Assembly (NCBI GenBank): GCA_900318265.1
Contig: ONKA01000005.1
Location: 62,001-126,000 of the forward strand
DNA from: an uncultured Bacteroidales bacterium
GTDB lineage: Bacteria; Bacteroidota; Bacteroidia; Bacteroidales; F082
Reading direction: 5' to 3'
DNA: 64,000 nt
Shown here: one piece after another, positions 19,372 to 29,124 of the stretch
Layout of the letters: every line of letters begins with the position of its first letter
Position numbering within the stretch: position 1 is the stretch's first letter
Made by a program: the position numbers and the translations under genes
Notes under the pieces: generated by a model
Database searches by the model: none
What the model was told of the DNA's origin: nothing
The model's input: only the letters and a program-made list of their open reading frames with translations

Positions 19372-19868
19372 AGGAACTTATCCAAGAAGATAAAGGGCAT
19401 CAGCGACTCGACACCGTCAAATACCATGACAGGGCCGGTGTCGCCTTGGCAGAGCACGCGCAAAGGTCGTTGCGATACCTGCTCCACCTCCACCATCACC
19501 TGACGGCAAGCCCCGCAAGGGGCCACAGGCTCGTCGATGGCTTTTGTGGCCGACCATGCCGTCACCGCCAAAGCCTCGAAAGGCACACCCGGATATTGCG
19601 CCATGGCGGCAAACATCGCAACTCTTTCGGCACACAAACCGCTGGGATAGGCAGCATTTTCGATATTGTTGCCCAATACAACAGCGCCATTGGCCAAACG
19701 CACGGCAGCGCCCACATTGAACTTGGAATAGGGTGCGTATGCATTACGAGCCGCATCGTGGGCAAACCGCAACAATTCAGCATCACTCGGGTCGAGTTCC
19801 TCAAGATGATCGTAAACAGTGTAAGGGCAAATAAAGCGTTCTTTTTTCATGATGGCATCATTTTTCAT
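19368..19868 (-). CDS. cdd: cytidine deaminase
   Basis: Cdd deaminates cytidine and deoxycytidine in pyrimidine salvage. It has 166 residues from ATG at 19868, or 160 from ATG at 19850 (MKKERFICPYTVYDHLEELD). Numbered from the second start, the zinc ligands are Cys73 (in GLCAERVAMF), Cys112 and Cys115 (in PCGACRQVM), and Glu75 is catalytic. The three-Cys site fits the homotetrameric class. AAYPSGLC and YSKFNVGAAV are also family-typical. It converges on the CPBP gene, with both stops in a shared TTAA. Confidence 0.95.
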   Translation of the reverse strand: MKNDAIMKKERFICPYTVYDHLEELDPSDAELLRFAHDAARNAYAPYSKFNVGAAVRLANGAVVLGNNIENAAYPSGLCAERVAMFAAMAQYPGVPFEALAVTAWSATKAIDEPVAPCGACRQVMVEVEQVSQRPLRVLCQGDTGPVMVFDGVESLMPFIFLDKFL

Positions 19869-19879
19869 TCATGATGCTG

Positions 19880-19887
19880 CAAAGATA
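19880..19887 (-). promoter_or_regulatory. -7 promoter element for cdd
   Basis: TATCTTTG on the minus strand. The expected transcript start is about 7 nt before the ATG at 19868 or 25 nt before the ATG at 19850. Confidence 0.5.
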
Positions 19888-19899
19888 AGGAAAAAATCC

Positions 19900-21528
19900 T
19901 TATTGATTGACATCCACACGTCTTTGAGGCTTGGCAAACAGCAACAAGGCCATAAAGAAGGCAAACAGGGTGGCGCCAGCTTGGGTCTCCAAAGTGTCCT
20001 CGGGAAACATGGAGAGCAGCATAACGCAAAGGAACACCATATACAAATAAGTGTGATTCCGTTTTGACGAAAACCAAGGATAAAGCAAGACGAAAAGGAA
20101 GAAAGCCAAGCCCACCAAACCGAACGCTACTGCAATCGCAAGGTATTGATTATGGGCACGGAATCGAAACTCCTCTTTCAACGGAGAATGGATCTCATCG
20201 TAGGTCTGGGCAAAGGTTTGCGGCACATCGCCCGTGCCCACGCCAAACCAAGGATGGCGTCCTATTATATGGAATGAAGCCCGCGTGTACTCAATGCGTT
20301 GCGAAAGAGAGCCACCATTGGGATTGTTGTAGCGGCGGTAGAGATTGTATTCAAAAAGCGTTGAAGAAAGTCGCGCCCGAAGGCCAGGATGTTTCCAATT
20401 GTTATAGTTGGCCACGCCTTGCTCAATGTTTTTGACGTCCTCGTCAGTCAAGGCCATCACTCCTTCCGCATCTTTGCGCAAATCCTTTGAGGTGAGGTAA
20501 CGCGCCAAAGTGGCTTCAAGGTTCTCGCCATCGGCGGTAGCGCCGTCAAAAGGCAGTTCGCTGCGCTGCGACCAAGCCTCTCTCAATTCATTCCTATTAT
20601 AGTATAGGCCTACATATTTGCCGTCCTCAACGGGATTGTGGATCGTGTCGTGCCAATAGGGATTACCTTGTGCCGTCGTCTTCTCCAAAGTACTGAGATC
20701 AACGGGCTTCACCTCCACCATGGGTTTGACGACGACCCAAACCGCCACCACAATGGCAGCTATGACCATCAAAGCCGAAACGCCAAGGGCAACACGCCAG
20801 CCTCTACCCTTTTTCCATCGCAGGAAAGCAAATAGCAACGTAGCCAGGACGACAGCGGCCAAAATCACATAGCCCGATAAGGATTCAAAAATGAAAATCA
20901 CATAAGCAAACCAGAACAGCAAGAGCCACATCAGGAATTGGTCAATAACCACCTTTATCCCAAAACTTGGCACGCTTTTCCCTTTCGAAATACGTCTTTT
21001 ATAAAGGTAATACCCAATCACCGCCATGCTGAAGACGATGTTGAGGCAAAAACGGATATGACTGATGAAACGGGAAATCTCGCGGACATCCTCGTAATCG
21101 TGCCTGACATAACGGAAAAAGCTGAACTGTGTGGCGATGAAGACCGAAAGCACATAGACGAGCATCACCAAGTCGAAACGCTTGCGGTCGAGTGGTTCCA
21201 GGCTCGACAACACGAAGGGCATGACCAAAATGGGCAGCTTGACACGAAGGTCTTTCATCGCATACTCGAAATCAGAGGTCCACAGTAATCCGACAACGTG
21301 CATGAGATAGAATGCGACCAGCAAAACAGCGGCTTTATTGTGCCAAAACCGAGATAGCTTCTGCTTGAAGTCTCTGGCGACAATGCCATCCACAAGCCAT
21401 ACGAGGACAAGCCAAAATTGCGACATGCCCATCAAAAACGGCGAGAGCGTGAGGCCTACGGCCACCATCAGCAAACCCAACAAGTAGGCTTGGTTCAGGT
21501 AGGGTCGTATGGAAGCCTGCGCCTTCAT
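19900..21528 (-). CDS. O-antigen ligase / polymerase family membrane protein
   Basis: A large multi-pass inner-membrane protein, 542 residues, with about ten hydrophobic segments. A long extracytoplasmic loop (roughly residues 255-420) ends in the Wzy_C/WaaL-type motif GRHPWFGVGTGDVPQTF, followed by RFRAHNQYLAIAVAFGLVG. Relatives join or polymerise surface polysaccharide. The loop is long and rich in charged residues. The ATG overlaps the stop of the S41 protease gene upstream (TGATG), so the two are translationally coupled. It is the last gene of the DUF4271-hemD-rnpA-yidD-ctp operon. The exact glycan is unknown. Confidence 0.86.
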   Translation of the reverse strand: MKAQASIRPYLNQAYLLGLLMVAVGLTLSPFLMGMSQFWLVLVWLVDGIVARDFKQKLSRFWHNKAAVLLVAFYLMHVVGLLWTSDFEYAMKDLRVKLPILVMPFVLSSLEPLDRKRFDLVMLVYVLSVFIATQFSFFRYVRHDYEDVREISRFISHIRFCLNIVFSMAVIGYYLYKRRISKGKSVPSFGIKVVIDQFLMWLLLFWFAYVIFIFESLSGYVILAAVVLATLLFAFLRWKKGRGWRVALGVSALMVIAAIVVAVWVVVKPMVEVKPVDLSTLEKTTAQGNPYWHDTIHNPVEDGKYVGLYYNRNELREAWSQRSELPFDGATADGENLEATLARYLTSKDLRKDAEGVMALTDEDVKNIEQGVANYNNWKHPGLRARLSSTLFEYNLYRRYNNPNGGSLSQRIEYTRASFHIIGRHPWFGVGTGDVPQTFAQTYDEIHSPLKEEFRFRAHNQYLAIAVAFGLVGLAFFLFVLLYPWFSSKRNHTYLYMVFLCVMLLSMFPEDTLETQAGATLFAFFMALLLFAKPQRRVDVNQ

Positions 21529-23180
21529 CACTTGCCACTCAAGATGCTGTGGTATTCGTCCTTGCCGTTGGTATTGAGCAGGATCTCAAAGGCGCGTTTC
21601 AGGTCGGGGTCATCATTAAGCGAGGCGACAATACGACCTTTTTGATAATAGTAGCGACCTACGATTTCAGAACGCAACAGCTCTTCGATATCCTTGCGGT
21701 TATTAAGCAAGTCGTTATCCTTCTCGGCGGCGAGATTTTTCTCCAACAAATCGATTTGTGGCTTTATCTTGTCCAGATAGCCTTCTTCTTTAGCCGTTTT
21801 CTTCAATTTTTCAATGGCCTTCTCACTCTCAGTAGTGTAGCTGAACTTCTTGTCCTTCACGAACTTCATAAAGTCCTGATAAGTGGCCTCGTCAATTTGG
21901 AAGCGTTCGGCTGGTGCTATGCTCTTATGCTCGCTGTAGAATTTGTTGGCATAGTCGAAAATATAGTTCTTGCCGAAGAGATAGGCCGTCACCGTGGCGT
22001 AAGGGTCACGACTGACCTTCACATCGGGGGTGATGCCATGGCCTTCGTAGACAGTACGGCCGCCCATAGTCTTGAATGCTTTACCGAGGGTGTCTTTCTT
22101 CATCTGGGCAGTGTCTTTCTTATGCGAATAGTCGATCTCCTGGATGCAGCGTCCACTAGGGATGTAGTAGTGAGCCACCGTAACCTTCATCTGGGTGTTG
22201 TAACTCAGAGGTAAGATGTTTTGTACCAATCCTTTACCAAAAGTCCTTTGTCCGATGATGACACCGCGGTCATAGTCCTGGATGGCACCCGCCACAATCT
22301 CACTGGCTGAGGCACTGCTGCCGTCGACGAGGATGGCCAAAGGGATCCCAAGGTCCACAGGCTCGTTGGTGGTGGGATGCATGCTGTTGGCCGTGGCAGC
22401 CTTGCCCTTCATCGAGACCACAGGTTTGCCTTTGGGAATGAAGAGGTTGACGATGTCGACCGCTTCGTTCATAAGACCACCTCCATTGCCGCGTAAGTCG
22501 ATGACGAAGCCTTTTAATTCATTACCTTTTTTCATCTCCACAAACTTCTCCTTCACTTCCTTGGCTGCATCACGGGTGAAGCCACTCAAAGAGAGATAAG
22601 CGATACCGTTGTCGAATACCTTATAATAAGGTATGTTATCGATCTTCACCTTCTCGCGCTTCAACTTGATTTCCAAAGGCTGCTCTTGACCATACCGCTT
22701 GAGTTTCAGCGTCACCTCAGTGCCAGGTTGCCCCTTCAGCAGGTTGCTGACCTCTTGGGTGTTCTTTTTCTTGCAGTCTACGCCGTTCACCTCAAGGATG
22801 GCGTCGCCAGCAATGATGCCCGCTTTCTGTGCCGGCCAACCTTCGTAGGGGTCGGAGATGCGGGTGAACTCGCCGTCGTATTGGATGATGGCGCCGATGC
22901 CGCCATATTCGCCTGTGGTCATGAACTTGGCGTTCTCGATGTCCGACTCGGGGATAAAGACCGTGTAGGGGTCGAGGCCTTCGAGCATGGCCTTGATGGC
23001 AGTCTCGTTGAGTTCGCCTGGGTTAATTTCGTCGACATAGTTGAGGTTCAGCTCACGGAGAAGACTGTTGTAGATGTCGAGGCTTTTGGCGATTTCGAAG
23101 TTGTTCTGCTTCTCTTGGGCGAGGAGGCCCAGCGGGAGGAGCAATGCGACTAAAAAAACAAAAAGTTGTATCTTTTTCAT
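21528..23180 (-). CDS. S41 family C-terminal processing peptidase (CtpA/Prc-like)
   Basis: A periplasmic serine protease that trims or degrades envelope proteins, 550 residues. ATG at 23180 (MKKIQLFVFLVALLLPLGLL) is preferred over an in-frame TTG at 23186. Seen: a signal peptide ending near LLAQ; an N-terminal helical region; a PDZ domain (YGGIGAIIQYDGEFTRISDP, AGIIAGDAILEVNG); and the S41 catalytic domain with GFVIDLRGNGGGLMNEAVDI. The Ser of DGSSASASEIVAGAIQD is near residue 290 and the Lys of QRTFGKGLVQ near 315. The C-terminal helical part is long. Downstream overlap with the O-antigen ligase suggests a shared transcript. Confidence 0.94.
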   Translation of the reverse strand: MKKIQLFVFLVALLLPLGLLAQEKQNNFEIAKSLDIYNSLLRELNLNYVDEINPGELNETAIKAMLEGLDPYTVFIPESDIENAKFMTTGEYGGIGAIIQYDGEFTRISDPYEGWPAQKAGIIAGDAILEVNGVDCKKKNTQEVSNLLKGQPGTEVTLKLKRYGQEQPLEIKLKREKVKIDNIPYYKVFDNGIAYLSLSGFTRDAAKEVKEKFVEMKKGNELKGFVIDLRGNGGGLMNEAVDIVNLFIPKGKPVVSMKGKAATANSMHPTTNEPVDLGIPLAILVDGSSASASEIVAGAIQDYDRGVIIGQRTFGKGLVQNILPLSYNTQMKVTVAHYYIPSGRCIQEIDYSHKKDTAQMKKDTLGKAFKTMGGRTVYEGHGITPDVKVSRDPYATVTAYLFGKNYIFDYANKFYSEHKSIAPAERFQIDEATYQDFMKFVKDKKFSYTTESEKAIEKLKKTAKEEGYLDKIKPQIDLLEKNLAAEKDNDLLNNRKDIEELLRSEIVGRYYYQKGRIVASLNDDPDLKRAFEILLNTNGKDEYHSILSGK

Positions 23181-23191
23181 TTTCAATTATT

Positions 23192-23210
23192 AAACTCTAA
23201 ACTCTAAACT
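23192..23210. repeat. short tandem AACTCTA-type repeat between yidD and the S41 gene
   Basis: TAAACTCTAAACTCTAAACT is a run of 7-nt units just upstream of the S41 start on the minus strand. Confidence 0.6.
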
Positions 23211-23212
23211 AA

Positions 23213-23443
23213 TCACGGCACAGGGTCGTACCCGCTACCACCCCAAGGGTTGCAGGAGAGGATGCGTTTGAAGGTGAGCCAGCCGCCTTTGAAGAAACCG
23301 TATTTCTGGATGGCCTCGATGCCGTAGTTGGAACATGTGGGCGTATAGCGGCAGCTGTTGCCAATGAAAGGCGACAGCGTCACCTGATAGATGCGGATGA
23401 GCAGGATCAGGAACTTAGCCGGCAGTTGGGCGATGCGTTTCAT
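23213..23443 (-). CDS. yidD: membrane protein insertion efficiency factor YidD
   Basis: A small membrane-associated protein that assists YidC-mediated insertion. I chose ATG at 23443 ([20 protein letters not shown], 76 residues); an ATG at 23467 would add eight residues. Seen: the family sequence [19 protein letters not shown] and [19 protein letters not shown], with conserved cysteines in CRYTPTCS and SCNP. It overlaps the 3' end of rnpA by 29 nt, a common rnpA-yidD arrangement that couples translation. Confidence 0.96.
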   Translation of the reverse strand: MKRIAQLPAKFLILLIRIYQVTLSPFIGNSCRYTPTCSNYGIEAIQKYGFFKGGWLTFKRILSCNPWGGSGYDPVP

Positions 23444-23873
23444 GGTTGATGAGCTTTGTCGAATCATGGCTGGTGTGCTTTGTCGAATTATACTTATTAA
23501 TCAGCTCATTAACGGCTTTCTTAGTCTTGGCAAACATCTCCTCGTAGCTGTGGATGACCGTAGCCGTATAGACTAACGCTACATCCACGGAAATATTATC
23601 CTTTTCGCAGATTTCGTAGAGGGCCGCCTTGTTTCGACGCCACGACTCGCGAATCAGACGTTTCACGCGGTTGCGATTAATGGCATGGTGGAAGCGTTTC
23701 TTGGAGACGGAAACGAGCAAACGGCAGGTGACGGGATGGCTTTCGTCATGTCTGAACAAATAGACGACACGATAAGGATACACACCGAAGCCATGGCCTT
23801 TGTCGAAAAGCGCCTGGATGTCGTTTTCCTTACAAATCCTCTCGTATTTGGGGAGTCCCTCCTGAGCCGTCAT
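23415..23873 (-). CDS. rnpA: ribonuclease P protein component
   Basis: The protein subunit of RNase P, which matures tRNA 5' ends. It has 152 residues, longer than the usual 110-130. The signature [16 protein letters not shown] is present, with [15 protein letters not shown] before it. The extra length is a C-terminal tail after about residue 128 ([20 protein letters not shown]) encoded by a short duplicated stretch near 23450-23490 containing two GCTTTGTCGAAT units, and it overlaps yidD. The tail is probably not needed for catalysis (inference). Confidence 0.95.
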   Translation of the reverse strand: MTAQEGLPKYERICKENDIQALFDKGHGFGVYPYRVVYLFRHDESHPVTCRLLVSVSKKRFHHAINRNRVKRLIRESWRRNKAALYEICEKDNISVDVALVYTATVIHSYEEMFAKTKKAVNELINKYNSTKHTSHDSTKLINHETHRPTAG

Positions 23874-23897
23874 GGCATGAAACGCTTTTCGGGAGGG

Positions 23898-24662
23898 TTA
23901 TTTTTTCTTGCTCTTCTTGTTCTCGGCAGCAAGGTATTCCTCCATGGCCATGGTCATGGAAGGAGCCGTCTGTGTGGGAGCACGGAAGCTGAGCTCAAAG
24001 CCAGCATCAATGATGGCTTGGCAGGTGGCATCACCGAAACCGCCGATGGCGACCTCTTTCTGCTCGAATTCAGGGAAGTTCTCTTTCAACGAAAGGATAC
24101 CGGCAGGGCTAAAGAATACCAGCATGTCATAGTCGTTGATTTTTATGATATCCTTCAAGTCGGCCGAAACGGTGCGGAACATCACGGCCTTGGTGAAATT
24201 GAGCTTTGCGGCAGTCAACAGGTCAAGTGTGGCATCAGAACTGATGTCGGAGCAACAATAGAGGTATTTCTCGTCCTTGTGCTTCTTCATGATGTCGATG
24301 AGGTCGTTAAGGGTCTGGCTCCCATAGAACACCTTGCGCTTGCGGTATTGCACGTAACGCTGGAGATAGAAGGCTGTCGACTCGTTGATGCAGAAATACT
24401 TCAGTGTTTCGGGAACAGCATAACGCATTTCCTTGGCCACTCTGAAGAAATGGTCGATGGCGTTACGGCTAGTGAGGATGATGGCAGTGTATTCCGGAAG
24501 CTTGATATGTTCCTGGCGGAGTTCGCTTGCAGAGACTGCGTCAAGTTTGATGAACTTTTCGAAAGTAATGTTCACGCCATACTTCTTCGTCATGTCGGCA
24601 AAAGGCGTCTTCGAAATGTCGGCAGGCTTGGGTTGTGACACCAAAATCGACTTAATCTTCAT
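23898..24662 (-). CDS. hemD: uroporphyrinogen-III synthase family protein
   Basis: HemD cyclises hydroxymethylbilane to uroporphyrinogen III in tetrapyrrole synthesis. The protein has 254 residues with the loose HemD pattern. It begins IKSILVSQPKP and contains YTAIILTSRNAIDHFFRVAK, a second half with YLYCCSDISSDATLDLL, and DYDMLVFFSPAGILSLKENF. The Lys-rich tail KKSKKK is unusual. No other hem genes are nearby; linkage of hemD to a DUF4271 gene and rnpA is common in Bacteroidales, which supports the call. Sequence conservation in this family is low, so function rests partly on context. Confidence 0.85.
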   Translation of the reverse strand: MKIKSILVSQPKPADISKTPFADMTKKYGVNITFEKFIKLDAVSASELRQEHIKLPEYTAIILTSRNAIDHFFRVAKEMRYAVPETLKYFCINESTAFYLQRYVQYRKRKVFYGSQTLNDLIDIMKKHKDEKYLYCCSDISSDATLDLLTAAKLNFTKAVMFRTVSADLKDIIKINDYDMLVFFSPAGILSLKENFPEFEQKEVAIGGFGDATCQAIIDAGFELSFRAPTQTAPSMTMAMEEYLAAENKKSKKK

Positions 24663-24728
24663 CTTTTTCTTCTCTTTTTAAGAACGTAAAATACCCTCGT
24701 TTTACCCGCATCAACGTTACATAACTCG

Positions 24729-25550
24729 TTAAAACACAGACCCATGATTAAAGAATCGCCAGCCTGCGGTCACGAGTGTTGCAACGGGTGCGATTTCGAG
24801 GGCGCAAAAATACAAAAAAATATAAAACGCGGATATTTTTGTTGTCACTCTCGATTCAATTATCCCCATGACAAACCTCACTAAAGCGGCTAAACCCAAT
24901 AAACCAATGCCAATCCACACAAAATACTTTGTTGGATTATAAATCAACAGCAACACAACGGGCATCATCACCATAAGGGTGAAGATGGAGATGCAAAACT
25001 GGACGGACATCTGACGGTCGACGGTATCACGTGCATCGAAGAGCCAATTGACGAAATGCAAGGTCAGATAACGGAGCAGCACCCAACCCGTCATGCAGCC
25101 ACAGATGGTCCAAAACACCGACCAATTGTTGTATTTCGCCACGTCGTGCGACAGCACCACACAACTCTTCTGCATAAAGAGTGAGATGAGTAGGATGTAA
25201 CCTATTGTAAAAGAAACACACAGGAAACTGCGCATAGGATTCCATTCCCTCAGCAACTGGTTGGTATGGGCCACACCACCTGGCACCGACAGCACCTGAC
25301 GGAACTGACGGGGATAAAGTTGCTTATTGAGCACGATGAGCAGCAACAAGAGTCCCAACAGCGCCAAATTCCAGCCTTGTAGGATCTCGTAACTCATGCG
25401 CACCAAAGGCGTGAGCGTACCCTCAAAACCGGATGTGATGAAGCTTGGCACCACGCTATCGCAGGCAATGGTGTCGACAGCTTGCACTGTGTCAACGGCT
25501 TGAGCGTGTTCCACAAAAGGGTTATAGAATATGTCGGGATACTGCGGCAT
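24729..25550 (-). CDS. DUF4271 domain membrane protein
   Basis: 273 residues. A soluble N-terminus (about 50 residues) is followed by six or so hydrophobic segments. These include LALLGLLLLLIVLNKQLYP, FLCVSFTIGYILLISLFMQ, LMVMMPVVLLLIYNPTKYF and FYIFLYFCALEIAPVATLV. The family is found mainly in Bacteroidota and its function is unknown. It is the first gene of the operon to hemD-rnpA-yidD-ctp-ligase, behind a promoter divergent from pta. Confidence 0.85.
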   Translation of the reverse strand: MPQYPDIFYNPFVEHAQAVDTVQAVDTIACDSVVPSFITSGFEGTLTPLVRMSYEILQGWNLALLGLLLLLIVLNKQLYPRQFRQVLSVPGGVAHTNQLLREWNPMRSFLCVSFTIGYILLISLFMQKSCVVLSHDVAKYNNWSVFWTICGCMTGWVLLRYLTLHFVNWLFDARDTVDRQMSVQFCISIFTLMVMMPVVLLLIYNPTKYFVWIGIGLLGLAALVRFVMGIIESRVTTKISAFYIFLYFCALEIAPVATLVTAGWRFFNHGSVF

Positions 25551-25573
25551 GGATTTCTTGCAAAATTGCGCTG

Positions 25574-25622
25574 CAAAAATAATGGATTATTTGCAAACCG
25601 ACACAAAAACTTCTTAACTTTG
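25574..25622. promoter_or_regulatory. divergent promoters for the DUF4271 operon (minus) and pta-ackA (plus)
   Basis: Minus: TATTTTTG at 25574-25581. Plus: TTG at 25591-25593 and TAACTTTG at 25615-25622, spaced 21 nt. The pta ATG follows 60 nt further on. Confidence 0.6.
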
Positions 25623-25682
25623 CAGGTCTATTTTTGAAATCAATAATTAAACAATAATCATTCAACAATCAAACACAGCAAA

Positions 25683-26696
25683 ATGGACTTAATGCAAGAA
25701 ATCATTGCCAACGCGCAAGCCAACAAGCAGCGCATTGTGCTCCCCGAGGGTGACGAACCCCGTACCTTGAAAGCCGCCGATCGCCTTTTGGCTGACGGCG
25801 TCGCCGATATCATCCTCATCGGCCCTGCCGAGAAGATCAAAGAGATGACCGCCGAGTTCGGTCTGAAGAACATCGACAAGGCCCGTATCATCGACCCGAA
25901 GAACAACCCCGACAAACAGAAATATGCCGACCTGCTTTACGAACTGCGTAAGGCTAAAGGCATGACCCCCGAGCAAGCCGACGACCTGGCACAGAACTTC
26001 ATGTATCTCGGCATCCTCATGGTCAAAGCCGGTGAAGCCGATGGTCTCGTCAGCGGTGCCCGCAGCACCACAGGCGACATGCTCCGTCCCGCTTTGCAAA
26101 TCATCAAGACCGTGCCTGGCGTGACCTGCGTCAGCGGCGCCTTCACGATGTTCCTGCCCGAGGGATGCCCCTACGGCACCAATGGCCGCATGGTCTTTGC
26201 CGACTGCGCCGTCACGCCCATGCCGACAGCAGAACAGCTGGCTGAAATTGCCATCTGCACCGCCGACACCGCCAAGGCCATCGCCAAGATCGACCCCGTC
26301 ACCGCCATCCTGAGCTTCTCCACCAAGGGCAGTGCCAAGCATGAGGTGGTCGACAAGGTCATCGAAGCCACGCGTATCGCCAAGGAGCGTCGTCCCGACC
26401 TCGTCCTCGACGGTGAACTGCAGGCCGACGCCGCCATCGTGCCTTCAGTCGGTTCAAGCAAGGCTCCTGGCAGCCCCGTCGCCGGCAAGGCCAACACACT
26501 CGTGTTCCCCTGCCTCGAAGTCGGTAACATCGCCTATAAGCTCGTCCAACGTCTAGCTGGTGCCGAAGCCGTCGGTCCCGTGCTGCAAGGCCTCGCCAAG
26601 CCCTGCAACGACCTCAGCCGTGGCTGCTCAATTGATGACGTGTATAAACTGGTCGCCATCACCTGTAACCAAGCAATCGCACAAAAACAGAAATAA
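25683..26696 (+). CDS. pta: phosphate acetyltransferase
   Basis: Pta converts acetyl-CoA and phosphate to acetyl phosphate. The protein has 337 residues, the short form without an N-terminal regulatory domain. Seen: NKQRIVLPEGDEPRTLKAAD (about 15-34), MVKAGEADGLVSGARSTTGD (the conserved SGA-T segment), ASVAT-like VFADCAVTPMPTAEQLAEIA, and SKAPGSPVAGKANTLVFPCL. ackA follows after 2 nt in the same operon. With NifJ this completes a substrate-level ATP-yielding route from pyruvate to acetate. Confidence 0.97.
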   Translation: MDLMQEIIANAQANKQRIVLPEGDEPRTLKAADRLLADGVADIILIGPAEKIKEMTAEFGLKNIDKARIIDPKNNPDKQKYADLLYELRKAKGMTPEQADDLAQNFMYLGILMVKAGEADGLVSGARSTTGDMLRPALQIIKTVPGVTCVSGAFTMFLPEGCPYGTNGRMVFADCAVTPMPTAEQLAEIAICTADTAKAIAKIDPVTAILSFSTKGSAKHEVVDKVIEATRIAKERRPDLVLDGELQADAAIVPSVGSSKAPGSPVAGKANTLVFPCLEVGNIAYKLVQRLAGAEAVGPVLQGLAKPCNDLSRGCSIDDVYKLVAITCNQAIAQKQK

Positions 26697-26698
26697 CC

Positions 26699-27904
<1,206 letters not shown>

Positions 27905-27922
27905 GTATCGCGCTTACACAAC

Positions 27923-27957
27923 AAAAAAAGGAGCGAAAAATTTCGCTCCTTTTTTTC
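27923..27957. terminator. terminator between ackA and the YARHG gene pair
   Basis: A long near-perfect hairpin, AAAGGAGCGAAA / TTTCGCTCCTTT, with flanking A and T tracts. It is usable from both sides; the converging YARHG gene stops at 27959. Confidence 0.88.
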
Positions 27958-27958
27958 T

Positions 27959-29113
27959 TTACTCAGACCAATAATATATCCATCCCCTTTCCGTCTCGCT
28001 CATCGTACTCATGTCATCCACGTAATCGGGATCAGGCACATACCAGTCGGTCGACTCGAAAAACCGGCGCAGCTTTTCATTCTTAAACACCCGACCACGA
28101 TAGGCAAAAGGTATGTTCTTCATGATACGGCGTTGGTCGGCATCGAGTTCGTCTTTCAAGTCGTCGTCTTTCAACGGGGCAAGGTCACACATCGTTTGTT
28201 TTACCAAATCCAGAATCTCAGTAGCACCACAACCAGCAAACCCACACGGCAATAAATACAACACAATGGGCTTGCTAATATTCAGTTCACCATCAGGATG
28301 AAAGTTGTCCTTGTGAAAACTAATGCTACCCTTTTGGACATGAAACATCGGCTCAGATTGGCGCTCCCATTTTCCAGAAGGCGTGACCCGACCCTTACCT
28401 TTAAAGGTCCATTCATCGACACTACTGAAGAAACTTTGATCCATGCAAAACGATTCACGTTCGCCCATGTCGATGTTAAGCGTGAAGTCGTCAATCTGAT
28501 GGTTGGCCCAGCGGTTGGCCGCAGTCAGTATGTAGGTAAAACGGTATTCCTCAGCCACAGAATTTGATATCTCAAAGTCGTAAGTGTGTTGCACAATGTT
28601 CAGACCCTCGCGGAAATGCGCATTAAAATGATACACATAATAAAAAGGATACCCCATCCCCTCATATTCATTCATGGTCTTGATGCATTGCTCACGCGAC
28701 AAGTCGGAGAATTGTCCGTTCTTGAAATAGTCCAGCTTCCTGTAATCCTCATCATCGTACAACACATGAGCCACCTCGTAGCCGAGACGATCGCCATTGA
28801 TGGTGACCGTAAAGTTGCTAATATGGGGATGATTGGGAAAGACCTCTGCCATGTCAACATACGAGTCGTAGGGCGGCTCAGCCTCAAAGCCGACAAGCAG
28901 GTCCTTCGGTTTAGTAGGATTGAAAAACTCGTAGTAAACGGTCACTTCAAGACGATCACCCACTCGGTTGATGGTGAGCACTTCCTTACGGACGCTGATG
29001 TCGGTCTCCGTGACAGGAATCAGTTGGTTGCCGCTGGCGTAGAACACACCATCGTTAGCCTTTGCCCCGGCAATGAGGAGCAGAAGGAAAAACAAAATGG
29101 TCAGTTTCTTCAT
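27959..29113 (-). CDS. YARHG domain-containing secreted protein (paralog 1)
   Basis: 384 residues with a signal peptide (MKKLTILFFLLLLIAGAKA). The N-terminal half begins NDGVFYASGNQLIPVTETDI and RKEVLTINRVGDRLEVTVYY, which resembles the DUF4424-type beta domain. The C-terminal part (about residues 325-375) fits the YARHG domain: RIMKNIPFAYRGRVFKNEKL, RRFFESTDWYVPDPDY. The role is unknown; it is probably periplasmic or surface. It is a tandem duplicate of the next gene (29125-30303), 11 nt apart, and is cotranscribed. The N-terminal 50 residues are almost identical between the two, while the middle diverges, including an LYLLPCGFAGCGATE stretch found only here. Confidence 0.85.
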   Translation of the reverse strand: MKKLTILFFLLLLIAGAKANDGVFYASGNQLIPVTETDISVRKEVLTINRVGDRLEVTVYYEFFNPTKPKDLLVGFEAEPPYDSYVDMAEVFPNHPHISNFTVTINGDRLGYEVAHVLYDDEDYRKLDYFKNGQFSDLSREQCIKTMNEYEGMGYPFYYVYHFNAHFREGLNIVQHTYDFEISNSVAEEYRFTYILTAANRWANHQIDDFTLNIDMGERESFCMDQSFFSSVDEWTFKGKGRVTPSGKWERQSEPMFHVQKGSISFHKDNFHPDGELNISKPIVLYLLPCGFAGCGATEILDLVKQTMCDLAPLKDDDLKDELDADQRRIMKNIPFAYRGRVFKNEKLRRFFESTDWYVPDPDYVDDMSTMSETERGWIYYWSE

Positions 29114-29124
29114 CGCTTAATAAG

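Noticed and set aside
23685-24638. A 317-codon plus-strand frame opposite rnpA and hemD.
   Set aside because: Spans two conserved minus-strand genes and has no family features.
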